Translations under genes and position numbers: made by a program | Shown here: piece by piece, positions 1 to 6,416 of the stretch | Position numbering within the stretch: position 1 is the first letter of the stretch | How the letters are laid out: every line of letters starts with the position of its first letter | NCBI RefSeq assembly: GCF_943913695.1 | Contig: NZ_CALTZE010000119.1 | Span: 1-11,450, forward strand | Length of the DNA stretch: 11,450 bases | Source of the DNA: an uncultured Marmoricola sp. | GTDB lineage: Bacteria; Actinomycetota; Actinomycetes; Propionibacteriales; Nocardioidaceae | Reading direction: 5' to 3' | Notes under the pieces: model-generated | Seen by the model: the letters and a program-made list of their open reading frames with translations, nothing else | Databases searched by the model: none | Told to the model about the DNA's origin: nothing

Positions 1-112
1 GCGGAGGGGTGCCGGGGGGCGCCGCGGTGGCGGCGGTCGACAGGGTGAGCCCTGAGACGGCAACAGCCACCGTCGTCAGTCCCACCAGGCCCCGAGAAAG
101 CCTGTGGTTCAC
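1..112 (-). CDS. N-terminus of a secreted protein (partial, cut by window edge)
   Basis: Only the first 37 codons are present; the rest lies beyond base 1. Translation from GTG at 112 gives a textbook Sec signal peptide: a short basic n-region (MNHRLSR), a hydrophobic core at about residues 9-24 (LVGLTTVAVAVSGLTL), and a small-residue cleavage site, best after Ala-Thr-Ala at about residue 30, followed by a Pro/Gly/Thr-rich start of the mature protein. The start is supported by a Shine-Dalgarno GAGAGG (minus strand, 119-124) six nucleotides upstream of the GTG. The mature function cannot be read from this fragment. It is the last visible gene of a leftward series and sits 194 nt after the CNNM pair, so it probably has its own promoter. 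The signal peptide is clear; identity is unknown. Confidence 0.72.
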   Translation of the reverse strand, partial: MNHRLSRGLVGLTTVAVAVSGLTLSTAATAAPPGTPP

Positions 113-195
113 GTCGTTCCTCTCGTCGGCCCCTGGCGTGGTTGCACAGGGCCGCGCTCAGCCCACCCCGAAACGACCGCTCGGCGGAAGACCAG

Positions 196-211
196 GTGAC
201 CGAATCGTTAT
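196..211 (-). promoter_or_regulatory. Candidate MtrA/GlnR-type direct-repeat box
   Basis: The minus strand reads ATAAC, six bases, GTCAC: two near-identical pentamers 11 bp apart, or one helical turn. This fits the GTnAC-N6-GTnAC type of site bound by actinobacterial OmpR-family regulators MtrA and GlnR, with one mismatch (A for G) in the first half. It lies 84 bp upstream of the start of the secreted edge protein. MtrA is known to control cell-wall and secreted genes, which makes it the better candidate; this is inference. No clear TANNNT -10 element was found between the box and the gene, so the promoter is not fixed. Confidence 0.3.
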
Positions 212-306
212 GTCTTCGGCTGGGTTGGTGGGGTGCGGCAGGAGACGTGACGATGCGGGAGGTTCATCCCTGCAGCCGCCGCCCGAGCAGCCGCCGTACG
301 CCGCTC

Positions 307-1359
307 TCAGGCGGCGTCGGAGCTGGTGGGGAAGAGCCGGCGGACGATGTCGGTGAGCGTGACGACGCCCTCGGGGTTGCCGTCCTCCTCGATGACCGCG
401 AGGTGGTTGCGGGTCTCGCGCATCCGCTGGAGGGCGTCGCTGAGCGAGGTCTCGGTGTCGATCTTGAGCACCGGGCGCATCACCTCGCAGGCCAGGCGGT
501 CCTCGGGCTGCACCATCGTGTCGCGCACGTGCACGACACCCAGGATGCGGCCCTCGTCGCGCACGAGGACGCGCAGGTGACCCGAGCGGCGGGTGGCCTC
601 GCGCACGGCCTCCATGTCGTCGTCGCGGGTGACGGAGGTGGCCTGGCCACCGGAGGCGAGGTCGCCGACGGTGAGGTGCTGGAGCTCCAGCGCACGGGTC
701 AGCTGGGCCGAGCGGTGCTCGTCGAGGACGCCGACGTCGAGGCTGTGCTCGACGAGCTGCGCGAGGTCCTCGGCGCTCTGGCCGACGTGGGGACTGTCCT
801 GCGGCTCGACGCCGACGCGTCGCAGGCACCAGTTGGCCGCCTCGTTGAGGAAGACCAGCACCGGACGGAAGAGCCACATGAAGGCGCGCATCGGCAGTGC
901 CAGGGCCGTCGCCGCGGCCTCGGGGTGGGCGATGGCCCACGACTTCGGCGCCATCTCCCCCACCACCAGGTGCAGGAAGGTCACCAGCAGCAGCGCGAGC
1001 AGGAAGCTCACCGCGCCCGCCGCCCAGTCGGGGGCGCCGAGGTCGAGGAAGAGCGGGCGCAGGGCGTAGTCGAGCGCCGGCTTGGTCACCGCGCCGAGCC
1101 CCAGCGCGCAGGCGGTGATGCCGAGCTGGCAGCCGGCCAGCAGCACGGTGAGCTCGTCGAAGCTGCGCAGCGCCGCACGCGCCGAGCGGCTGTCGCCGGC
1201 GGCGTCCTGGAGCCGGTGTCGCTTGACGGCGAGCAGGGCGAACTCCACGGCCACGAAGAGCGCGCTGAGCACGATCAGCGCGACGGTCACGCCGACGACG
1301 GCCCAGGGGTTGCCGGCCAGGCCGCCGCCCCCGGCGGCGGCGAGCGGGATCGGGGTCAT
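307..1359 (-). CDS. CNNM/CBS-domain membrane protein (hemolysin C/CorC family), second of a tandem pair
   Basis: A 350-aa integral membrane protein of the CNNM (DUF21) family, associated with Mg2+/Co2+ transport or efflux. The CNNM domain covers about residues 18-200: hydrophobic segments near 20-42, 70-92 and 115-134, the conserved VEFALLAVKRHRL patch after the first helix, and GEMAPKSWAIAHPE at 134-147, the equivalent of the family's GExxPK motif. A CBS pair follows (about 230-345), a regulatory module that often binds adenine nucleotides. It stops right after CBS2, lacking the CorC_HlyC C-terminal domain its partner carries. Its ATG overlaps the TGA of the upstream paralogue (ATGA at 1356-1359), implying translational coupling and perhaps a hetero-complex. 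Family is certain; the transported ion is not determined. Confidence 0.93.
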   Translation of the reverse strand: MTPIPLAAAGGGGLAGNPWAVVGVTVALIVLSALFVAVEFALLAVKRHRLQDAAGDSRSARAALRSFDELTVLLAGCQLGITACALGLGAVTKPALDYALRPLFLDLGAPDWAAGAVSFLLALLLVTFLHLVVGEMAPKSWAIAHPEAAATALALPMRAFMWLFRPVLVFLNEAANWCLRRVGVEPQDSPHVGQSAEDLAQLVEHSLDVGVLDEHRSAQLTRALELQHLTVGDLASGGQATSVTRDDDMEAVREATRRSGHLRVLVRDEGRILGVVHVRDTMVQPEDRLACEVMRPVLKIDTETSLSDALQRMRETRNHLAVIEEDGNPEGVVTLTDIVRRLFPTSSDAA

Positions 1360-2747
1360 CGGTCCTCACCTCGCAGGTCGGCCACCAGCTGCTCGGCCTC
1401 GTCGACCGGCGGCGGCAGGGTCATGCGCACCCGGGAGGGCACGTGGCGCTCCACCTCGAGCACCTCGAGGTGCAGGTGCTCGGGCACCCGCTCGCCCTCG
1501 TCGAGCAGGGTGGAGGGGTCCAGCGGCAGCTCGACGTCGACCGACTCGCCGGCCTCCGGCAGGCCGCCGTAGGCCGCGATCACCAGGCCGCCGACCGTCT
1601 CGAAGTCGCCGGTCGGCAGCTCGCGCCCGATGGTGCGCTCGATCTCGTCGAGGTGCACGTCGCCGGAGACGGTCCACTCGCCGTCGGTGGCCTCCTCGTG
1701 CTCCTCCTCGCGCGGGTCGTGCTCGTCCTCGATCTCGCCGACGAGCTCCTCGGCGAGGTCCTCGGCGGTGAGCACGCCGTCGTAGCCGCCGTACTCGTCG
1801 AGCACGATGGCCATCTGCGCGCGCTCGGCGGCCATGGTGCGCAGCGCGTCGGGCAGCGCCATCAGCGTGGCGACCATGACGGGCTCGCGCATCAGGTCGC
1901 GGGCGGTCACCTCGGAGTCGGGGCCGGCCCCGAGCACGTCCTGGAGGTGCACGACGCCGACGACCTCGTCGTCGTCGTCGAGCACGGGATAGCGGGAGTG
2001 GCCGGTGCTCATCAGCTGCCACAGCTCGGCCACGGTGGTCTCGGGCTCCACGGTGTCGACGCGGGAGCGCGGCACCATCGCGTGCTCGACGTCTTCCTCG
2101 GGGAAGTCGAGGACGCGGTCGAGCAGCACCGAGAGCTCCTCGGGCAGGTCGCCGCTCTCGCGGGAGTCAGCCACGATGTGCTCGAGGTCGCGCGCGGTCG
2201 CGGCGTGCTCGACGTCGTGCACCGGCTCCATCTTGAAGGCCCGCAGCAGCGCGTTGGAGGCGGCGTCGAAGATCCGGATCAGCCAGCCGAAGACGCCGAG
2301 GTAGATCGTGGTCGAGGTCGCGAGGCGCACGGCGACGGGCTCGGGCCGCGCGATCGCGAGGTTCTTGGGGAAGAGCTCGCCGAAGAGCATCTGCACGAAG
2401 GTGGAGAAGAGCAGCGCGAAGACGGTGCCGATCGTGATGCCGATCGACTGGTCGACGTCGAGACCGCCGAGGGCCTCACCGATCGCCTCGCCGATGAAGG
2501 GCTCGGCGACGTAGCCGACCAGCAGCGCGGTGACGGTGATGCCGAGCTGGGCGCCCGAGAGCATGAACGACGTACGCCGCGTCACGCTCAGCGCCCGCTC
2601 GGCCGCGGCGTCGCCCCGGGCGGCGCGGGCGTTGAGCCGCGACCGGTCGACGGCCATGTAGCCGAACTCCTGGGCCACGAAGTAGCCCGTGAAGGCCGTG
2701 ATGAGCATGACAATGCTCAGGCCGATCAGCAGGTCGAGGACCCACAT
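1356..2747 (-). CDS. CNNM/CBS/CorC_HlyC-domain membrane protein (hemolysin family), first of a tandem pair
   Basis: A 463-aa full-length CNNM-family protein. Residues 1-200 form the CNNM membrane domain, with hydrophobic helices near 3-24, 60-80, 103-122 and 145-160, VAQEFGYMAVDRSRL after helix 1, and GELFPKNLAIARPEP around 123-137. CBS1 spans about 220-278 (MVPRSRVDTV, then YPVLDDDDEVVGVVHLQDVL). CBS2 spans about 282-340 and ends in the signature DEYGGYDGVLTAEDLAEELV (317-336). The CorC_HlyC domain is about 355-445. The family is implicated in divalent-cation (Mg2+/Co2+) transport or efflux with CBS nucleotide sensing. A G-rich stretch (GGTGGTGGG) precedes the ATG. It lies 191 nt after tRNA-Thr with no obvious TANNNT promoter between, so the start of its transcript is open. 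It is coupled to the shorter paralogue by a 4-nt overlap. Confidence 0.95.
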   Translation of the reverse strand: MWVLDLLIGLSIVMLITAFTGYFVAQEFGYMAVDRSRLNARAARGDAAAERALSVTRRTSFMLSGAQLGITVTALLVGYVAEPFIGEAIGEALGGLDVDQSIGITIGTVFALLFSTFVQMLFGELFPKNLAIARPEPVAVRLATSTTIYLGVFGWLIRIFDAASNALLRAFKMEPVHDVEHAATARDLEHIVADSRESGDLPEELSVLLDRVLDFPEEDVEHAMVPRSRVDTVEPETTVAELWQLMSTGHSRYPVLDDDDEVVGVVHLQDVLGAGPDSEVTARDLMREPVMVATLMALPDALRTMAAERAQMAIVLDEYGGYDGVLTAEDLAEELVGEIEDEHDPREEEHEEATDGEWTVSGDVHLDEIERTIGRELPTGDFETVGGLVIAAYGGLPEAGESVDVELPLDPSTLLDEGERVPEHLHLEVLEVERHVPSRVRMTLPPPVDEAEQLVADLRGEDR

Positions 2748-2938
2748 CAGCCCACCACCGCCGCCGGGACGGGGGGCGCCGCGAGCACGCCGCGCGGGTG
2801 GTCAGTCAGGACGGAAGAGCCGGGATGGCTCGGACTGTCGGACTCCATCGGGTGGTGCGTCACTCCTCGTGTGGTGGCTGCCTGCTCCATGATGCCTGAT
2901 CGGCGGCGATATGACCGCATCGTGGCCGATGGATCTCG

Positions 2939-3011
2939 AGCCGGCGACAGGAGTCGAACCCGCGACATCCTCATTACAAGTGAGGCGCTCTACCAACTGA
3001 GCTACGCCGGC
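2939..3011 (-). tRNA. tRNA-Thr (anticodon TGT)
   Basis: A complete 73-nt cloverleaf on the minus strand. The 7-bp acceptor stem is GCCGGCG/CGCCGGC. The D arm is GCTC-AGTTGGTA-GAGC. The anticodon stem CCTCA/TGAGG encloses loop CTTGTAA with anticodon TGT, reading ACA and other ACN codons through a modified or unmodified U34. The T arm is GCGGG-TTCGACT-CCTGT with two G-U pairs. The discriminator is T. The 3' CCA is not encoded. It sits between the sortase gene and the CNNM pair, all in the same direction, with its own promoter-like TACGAT upstream. Confidence 0.97.
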
Positions 3012-3015
3012 GTGC

Positions 3016-3034
3016 GCCCCACGGAGCGCGGGGC
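3016..3034 (-). other. Short GC hairpin in the tRNA-Thr leader / after the sortase gene
   Basis: GCCCC and GGGGC form a 5-bp stem around a 9-nt loop between the sortase stop codon and the tRNA. There is no T-tract, so it is a poor intrinsic terminator. It could slow sortase read-through or fold in the pre-tRNA leader ahead of RNase P cleavage. Both roles are inference. Confidence 0.3.
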
Positions 3035-3035
3035 A

Positions 3036-3041
3036 ATCGTA
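3036..3041 (-). promoter_or_regulatory. Candidate -10 element for tRNA-Thr
   Basis: TACGAT on the minus strand fits the actinobacterial -10 consensus TANNNT. It lies 24 nt upstream of the tRNA 5' end, which would give a leader of about 17-18 nt containing the GCCCC...GGGGC hairpin at 3016-3034. No convincing -35 hexamer lies 16-18 nt upstream. The only other source of the tRNA would be read-through from the sortase gene, which ends 47 nt upstream. Confidence 0.5.
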
Positions 3042-3058
3042 CGGGCCCGCCGACCGGC

Positions 3059-3793
3059 CTAGCCGCGGGCCGGGCGGACCGTCTCCAGCACGGCGATCTT
3101 GTCGATGCGGTGCTCGGGGTTGCCGAAGCGGTCGGACCACCAGTTGCCCTCGGCGCGGTCCTCCGGCGTGCGGCACGTCGAGAGCGTCAGCACCGCGCGG
3201 GTGGGCTCGACCCCCGGACGCCCGGGCACGGCCGCCGACTGCTGGCGCAGCGACTGCTCGGAGCGGAAGGACGTCGTGCGGGTGGCGGTGACGCGGTAGA
3301 CGTAAACCGTGCGGCCGCTGCGCACCAGCACCTCCGCGCCGCGCTGCAGGGCCGGCAGGTCGGCCAGCGGCGGGTCGTGGGAGGTGCGGTGGCCGGTGAC
3401 CAGGAAGTTGCCGACCTGGCCGGGCCCGACGAGGCCGCCGGTGCCGCGCGGGGAGGCCATGACGCCGGTGTCCTGGAGCTCGGTGCCGCGGGCGTCGTCG
3501 GGCATGCCCACGTAGCGGACCACGGGCACCTCGCGCAGCCCGAGCGCCGCGATGGTGACGAAGGAGCGGCGGGGTTCGGGCCGCTCCGCGACGGTCCTGG
3601 CGGGGCGCTCGCGCACCCACGGCGGCGGCTGGGAGTCGCCGACGACGCGGTCCTCGCCCGCATAGACGCTGCGGGTGGGGGCGACCGGCTCGAGCTCGGC
3701 CTGAGGCTCGGGGGGTGGCGACCCGCTGCAGGCCGCGAGCAGCAGCACCGCCGCGACGACCACGGCGGAGCGACCACACCGCGCCACGCTCAC
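3059..3793 (-). CDS. Class E sortase-like transpeptidase with lipoprotein signal
   Basis: A 244-aa extracytoplasmic cysteine transpeptidase of the sortase family, which joins sorting-signal proteins to cell-wall peptidoglycan. The catalytic triad is visible: His135 in NFLVTGHRTSHD, Cys207 in LTLSTC, and Arg229 in NPEHRIDK. The GHRT form and TLxTC cysteine motif fit class E. The N-terminus has basic residues, a hydrophobic run and a lipobox LAAC with Cys22, so it looks like a lipid-anchored protein rather than one held by a transmembrane helix. A low-complexity Pro/Glu linker follows, with the sortase fold from about residue 77. Start choice: GTG at 3793 lies six bases after TAGCGT and would suit leaderless initiation. 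GTG at 3787, two codons later, has GAGG five bases upstream and is equally plausible. No LPxTG-type substrate gene is in the window. Confidence 0.88.
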   Translation of the reverse strand: MSVARCGRSAVVVAAVLLLAACSGSPPPEPQAELEPVAPTRSVYAGEDRVVGDSQPPPWVRERPARTVAERPEPRRSFVTIAALGLREVPVVRYVGMPDDARGTELQDTGVMASPRGTGGLVGPGQVGNFLVTGHRTSHDPPLADLPALQRGAEVLVRSGRTVYVYRVTATRTTSFRSEQSLRQQSAAVPGRPGVEPTRAVLTLSTCRTPEDRAEGNWWSDRFGNPEHRIDKIAVLETVRPARG

Positions 3794-3799
3794 CTCGTC

Positions 3800-3805
3800 A
3801 CGCTA
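3800..3805 (-). promoter_or_regulatory. Candidate -10 element for the sortase gene
   Basis: TAGCGT on the minus strand matches TANNNT and is separated by exactly six bases (GACGAG) from the GTG at 3793. That is the geometry expected if transcription begins at the start codon. The same bases also contain the GAGG that could serve as Shine-Dalgarno for the GTG at 3787 in a longer transcript. No -35 match is visible. Confidence 0.35.
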
Positions 3806-3819
3806 CGCCGCAGCCCCTG

Positions 3820-3837
3820 GCGCGAGCGGCCTCGCGC
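3820..3837 (-). terminator. GC hairpin after the metallophosphoesterase gene
   Basis: A perfect 7-bp inverted repeat (GCGCGAG / CTCGCGC) with a 4-nt loop begins 2 nt after the phosphoesterase TAG. There is no T-tract. Such U-less stem-loops after stop codons are common in high-GC actinobacteria and may end or attenuate the cysS-rlmB-phosphoesterase transcript before the sortase gene, which starts 26 nt further on. Termination activity is inferred from position and shape only. Confidence 0.4.
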
Positions 3838-3839
3838 GG

Positions 3840-5468
3840 CTACTCCCCCGTGCCCGCCTCGGAGTCCGTGGGATCGGCCTCCGAATCAGCGCCAGGCTCA
3901 CCGGCAGGGTCCTCGCCCAGGTCGAGCTCGACGTAGTCCTGCACCTCCAGCTGCCCGGTCGTGGAGACGTTGACCGGCTGCAGACCGGCCGGTCGCCCGT
4001 CGCGCAGCGTCACCAGGGTGAACTGCGCCTGCCGGCGCAGCTTGCTGCCGATCGCCAGGGCGTAGGCCGCCCCGCCGGTGGTGCCGTTGGTGTAGCTGTA
4101 GCCGACCTTGCCGTTCTCACCCACGACCCGGTCGGGACCGACCTGCACGTGGAGGTGGCCGGCGAGCACGAGGTCGGCGCAGCCGCGGGCGAGCGCCGTA
4201 CGCCCCAGGTTGGCGTCGTGCAGCAGCAGTACGGCGATCCGCTCGCCGTCGGCGTCGGCGGCGCAGCTGTCGTCGGCGACCCGCTCCTCGACCTCGGAGA
4301 AGCTCAGGCCGCTCTCGTCGCGCCAGCTGCCCAGGCCGCTGGAGCGGGGGTCGTCGGCCCCGCTGAACCGCACGCCGTCGACGTCGACCGCCTGCCCGTC
4401 GAGGTGGGTCCAGCCGCGCCCGGCGAGGTAGTCGGAGACGAAGTCACCGTGGTCGTGGTTGCCCGCGATGGCGAGCCGGTGCTCGTAGTCGTCGAAGGCG
4501 GTGTCGAGCGAGTCGAGGCTGAAGGCCTCCCACTCCTCGCCCGTGGAGGTGTCGTCACCGGCGGTCAGCACCGCGGTGGCACCCGCCGCGTCGGCCGCCG
4601 CCCGGACGACCTGGTCCATGCCGATGTTGTCGTGCCGGTCACTGACCAGCACCGCCACGGTCTCGCCCTCCTCGGGCACCCGGAACTCCTCGGCCACCTC
4701 GGGCACCCGCTCGGTGAGCTCGTCGTAGAAGACGGTGCTCTTGTCATAGGTGTCCAGCGCACTCTGCAGCAGCCGGCGGGTGCCCTGGGTGAACATGCCG
4801 CCCTGCACCTGCCAGGGGCTGAGCTCGGCCGGCACCTGGAGGTCGGGGTAGGCGTCGCCGAGCGCGAGCCAGGTGTCGTCCTGCACCTGCGCCTCGCGGC
4901 CCTCCCACGGCCGGGGCACCACGACCACCGCCAGCGCCACCACGAGCGCCAGCGCGACGGCGTACCCGAGCCAGCCGCGTCGGCTGCGAGGGCTGCGCGT
5001 GGCCACGCGCAGCAGCTGCGCCCGGCGGGCCGGCCCCACCAGCAGCCACAGCCCGGGCAGGACCAGCCCGGCGAGGGCGCCGCGGAGCACCCCGGCCACC
5101 ACCTGGTCGCGTACGACGGCCTCGACGCGACGCTGCTCGGCGTCGGGGTGGGCGGCGATCGCGGCATAGCGGTCGGCGAGCTCGCGCGCGGTGTCGGCCT
5201 GCGTCTTGCCGAGCAGCACGTCGACGCCGACCGTGCCCGACGACGGAAGCCGCAGGTCGGGCAGGTAGGGGCCCATCCGGAGGTGGACCCAGCCGTCGAA
5301 GGTGGGGGTCACCTCGGCGTCGTGGCCCGCGACGACGGTCTCGACGCCGTCCTGCGTGACCGACCACGTCGCGACCGGCACGGCGACCGCCAGCCAGGCG
5401 ACCAGGGCGAGCAGGATCCGACCGGCGCGCCGCCTCCGCGGACGCCGGTCGCGGGCCTCAGCCGCCAT
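3840..5468 (-). CDS. Membrane-anchored calcineurin-like metallophosphoesterase
   Basis: A 542-aa protein with N-terminal membrane helices and a C-terminal binuclear-metal phosphoesterase domain. Helices lie near residues 17-36 (after a strongly basic RDRRPRRRRAGR, so N-in), 124-145 and 167-184. Three crossings place the catalytic domain outside the cytoplasm. Metal-ligand motifs appear in order: SDRHDN (Asp277, His279), GDD (304-306), GNHDH (336-340), LLLHDA (His417) and GHLH (437-440). The substrate is not deducible. An acidic Glu/Asp/Gly tail ends the protein (about 515-542). The ATG at 5468 lies inside the last codons of rlmB, an 11-bp overlap that argues for cotranscription with cysS-rlmB. 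A further-upstream in-frame start (5516) would extend deep into rlmB and add a residue stretch unlike a membrane-protein N-terminus, so it was not used. Confidence 0.9.
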   Translation of the reverse strand: MAAEARDRRPRRRRAGRILLALVAWLAVAVPVATWSVTQDGVETVVAGHDAEVTPTFDGWVHLRMGPYLPDLRLPSSGTVGVDVLLGKTQADTARELADRYAAIAAHPDAEQRRVEAVVRDQVVAGVLRGALAGLVLPGLWLLVGPARRAQLLRVATRSPRSRRGWLGYAVALALVVALAVVVVPRPWEGREAQVQDDTWLALGDAYPDLQVPAELSPWQVQGGMFTQGTRRLLQSALDTYDKSTVFYDELTERVPEVAEEFRVPEEGETVAVLVSDRHDNIGMDQVVRAAADAAGATAVLTAGDDTSTGEEWEAFSLDSLDTAFDDYEHRLAIAGNHDHGDFVSDYLAGRGWTHLDGQAVDVDGVRFSGADDPRSSGLGSWRDESGLSFSEVEERVADDSCAADADGERIAVLLLHDANLGRTALARGCADLVLAGHLHVQVGPDRVVGENGKVGYSYTNGTTGGAAYALAIGSKLRRQAQFTLVTLRDGRPAGLQPVNVSTTGQLEVQDYVELDLGEDPAGEPGADSEADPTDSEAGTGE

Positions 5469-6414
5469 CGGCTCGCTTGCGGGCGATCTCGTAGAGCGCG
5501 ACGCCGGCGGCGACACCGGCGTTGAGCGACTCCAGCTGCGCCGCCATCGGGATCGAGACCAGCTGGTCGCAGGTCTCCGAGACCAGCCGCGACAGGCCGC
5601 CGCCCTCGGCGCCCACCACGAGCACGAGCGGCCCGGTGGCCAGGTCGAGGTCGGGCAGGTCGACGTCGCCGTCGGCCGCGAGGCCGACGACCATGCAGCC
5701 CGCCTGCTGGTAGGCCTTGAGCTGGCGCACCAGGTTGGTCGCCTGGGCCACGGGCACCCGCGCCGCCGCGCCAGCGGAGGTCTTCCACGCCGCGGCGGTC
5801 ATGCCCGCCGCGCGACGCTCGGCGACGACCACGCCGTGGGCGCCGAAGCCGGCCGCCGAGCGCACCACGGCGCCCAGGTTGCGGGGGTCGGTGACCGAGT
5901 CGAGCACGACCACGAGGGGCGGGGCGCCGCTGCGGGTCGCGGACTCCAGCAGCTCGTCGGGGTGGGCGTACTCATAGGCCGGCACCCGCGCGGCCACGCC
6001 CTGGTGCACCGCGCCGGACGTGAGCCGGTCGAGCTCCGGGCGGGAGACCTCGAGCAGCGAGACGCCGGAGTCGGCGGTGGAGGCGAAGATCTCGCGGAGC
6101 CGGCCGTCGCGCTCAGCGCCCTCGGCGACGTAGACCGCGGTCACGGGCACCTCGGCCCGCAGCGCCTCGACGACGCTGTTGCGCCCGGCGATCCACTCGG
6201 AGTCGCCGCCGCGGGGGGCGCGGCGCGGCTTGCCCTGCTGGCCGCGCTCGGAGCGCTGCTTGGACTTGTAGGCCTTGTGGTTGGGGCGCTCGCCGGCCTT
6301 GGGCGTGGGGCCCTTGCCCTCGAGGCCCTTGCGGCGGCGGCCGCCGGACCCGGCGGTCGGGTTGCCCTTGCTGGAGGTGCGGGTGGCCCCGCGTCGCTGG
6401 GAGTTGCCAGGCAC
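5458..6414 (-). CDS. rlmB: 23S rRNA (guanosine-2'-O)-methyltransferase RlmB (SpoU/TrmH family)
   Basis: A 318-aa SPOUT methyltransferase, expected to 2'-O-methylate a conserved guanosine (G2251 in E. coli numbering) in the 23S peptidyl-transferase P-loop using S-adenosylmethionine. Residues 1-70 are a basic, Gly/Lys/Arg-rich, probably disordered tail, common in actinobacterial members. Residues about 74-150 are the L30e-like substrate-binding domain (EWIAGRNSVVEAL onward). The three SpoU motifs are intact: DSVTDPRNLGAVVRSA (172-187), VVGAEGGGLSRLV (266-278) and IPMAAQLESLN (288-298), forming the trefoil-knot cofactor site. The GTG at 6414 lies 2 nt after the cysS stop, with GGAG nine bases upstream inside the cysS end. 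The same frame stays open far upstream through cysS, but that part is a shadow. Family is certain; exact target residue is by homology. Confidence 0.94.
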   Translation of the reverse strand: MPGNSQRRGATRTSSKGNPTAGSGGRRRKGLEGKGPTPKAGERPNHKAYKSKQRSERGQQGKPRRAPRGGDSEWIAGRNSVVEALRAEVPVTAVYVAEGAERDGRLREIFASTADSGVSLLEVSRPELDRLTSGAVHQGVAARVPAYEYAHPDELLESATRSGAPPLVVVLDSVTDPRNLGAVVRSAAGFGAHGVVVAERRAAGMTAAAWKTSAGAAARVPVAQATNLVRQLKAYQQAGCMVVGLAADGDVDLPDLDLATGPLVLVVGAEGGGLSRLVSETCDQLVSIPMAAQLESLNAGVAAGVALYEIARKRADGG

Positions 6415-6416
6415 GA

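Noticed and set aside
113..306. c-di-AMP (ydaO) riboswitch before the secreted edge gene
   Set aside because: Such switches often precede actinobacterial wall hydrolases, but I could not find the conserved core or a consistent pairing pattern.
142..1572. A 476-codon plus-strand open frame opposite the second CNNM gene
   Set aside because: Low-complexity Arg/His/Gly/Glu sequence with no domain, wholly antisense to a recognised gene.
1964..1984. GTC/GTCGTC trinucleotide run
   Set aside because: It encodes the Asp-rich turn LDDDDE inside CBS1 of the first CNNM protein; five or so codons are not evidence of a functional repeat.
1443..3062. A 539-codon plus-strand open frame opposite the CNNM gene and tRNA
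   Set aside because: It is antisense to a gene with clear domains, has His/Gly/Val/Leu-biased composition without motifs, and reads through the tRNA.
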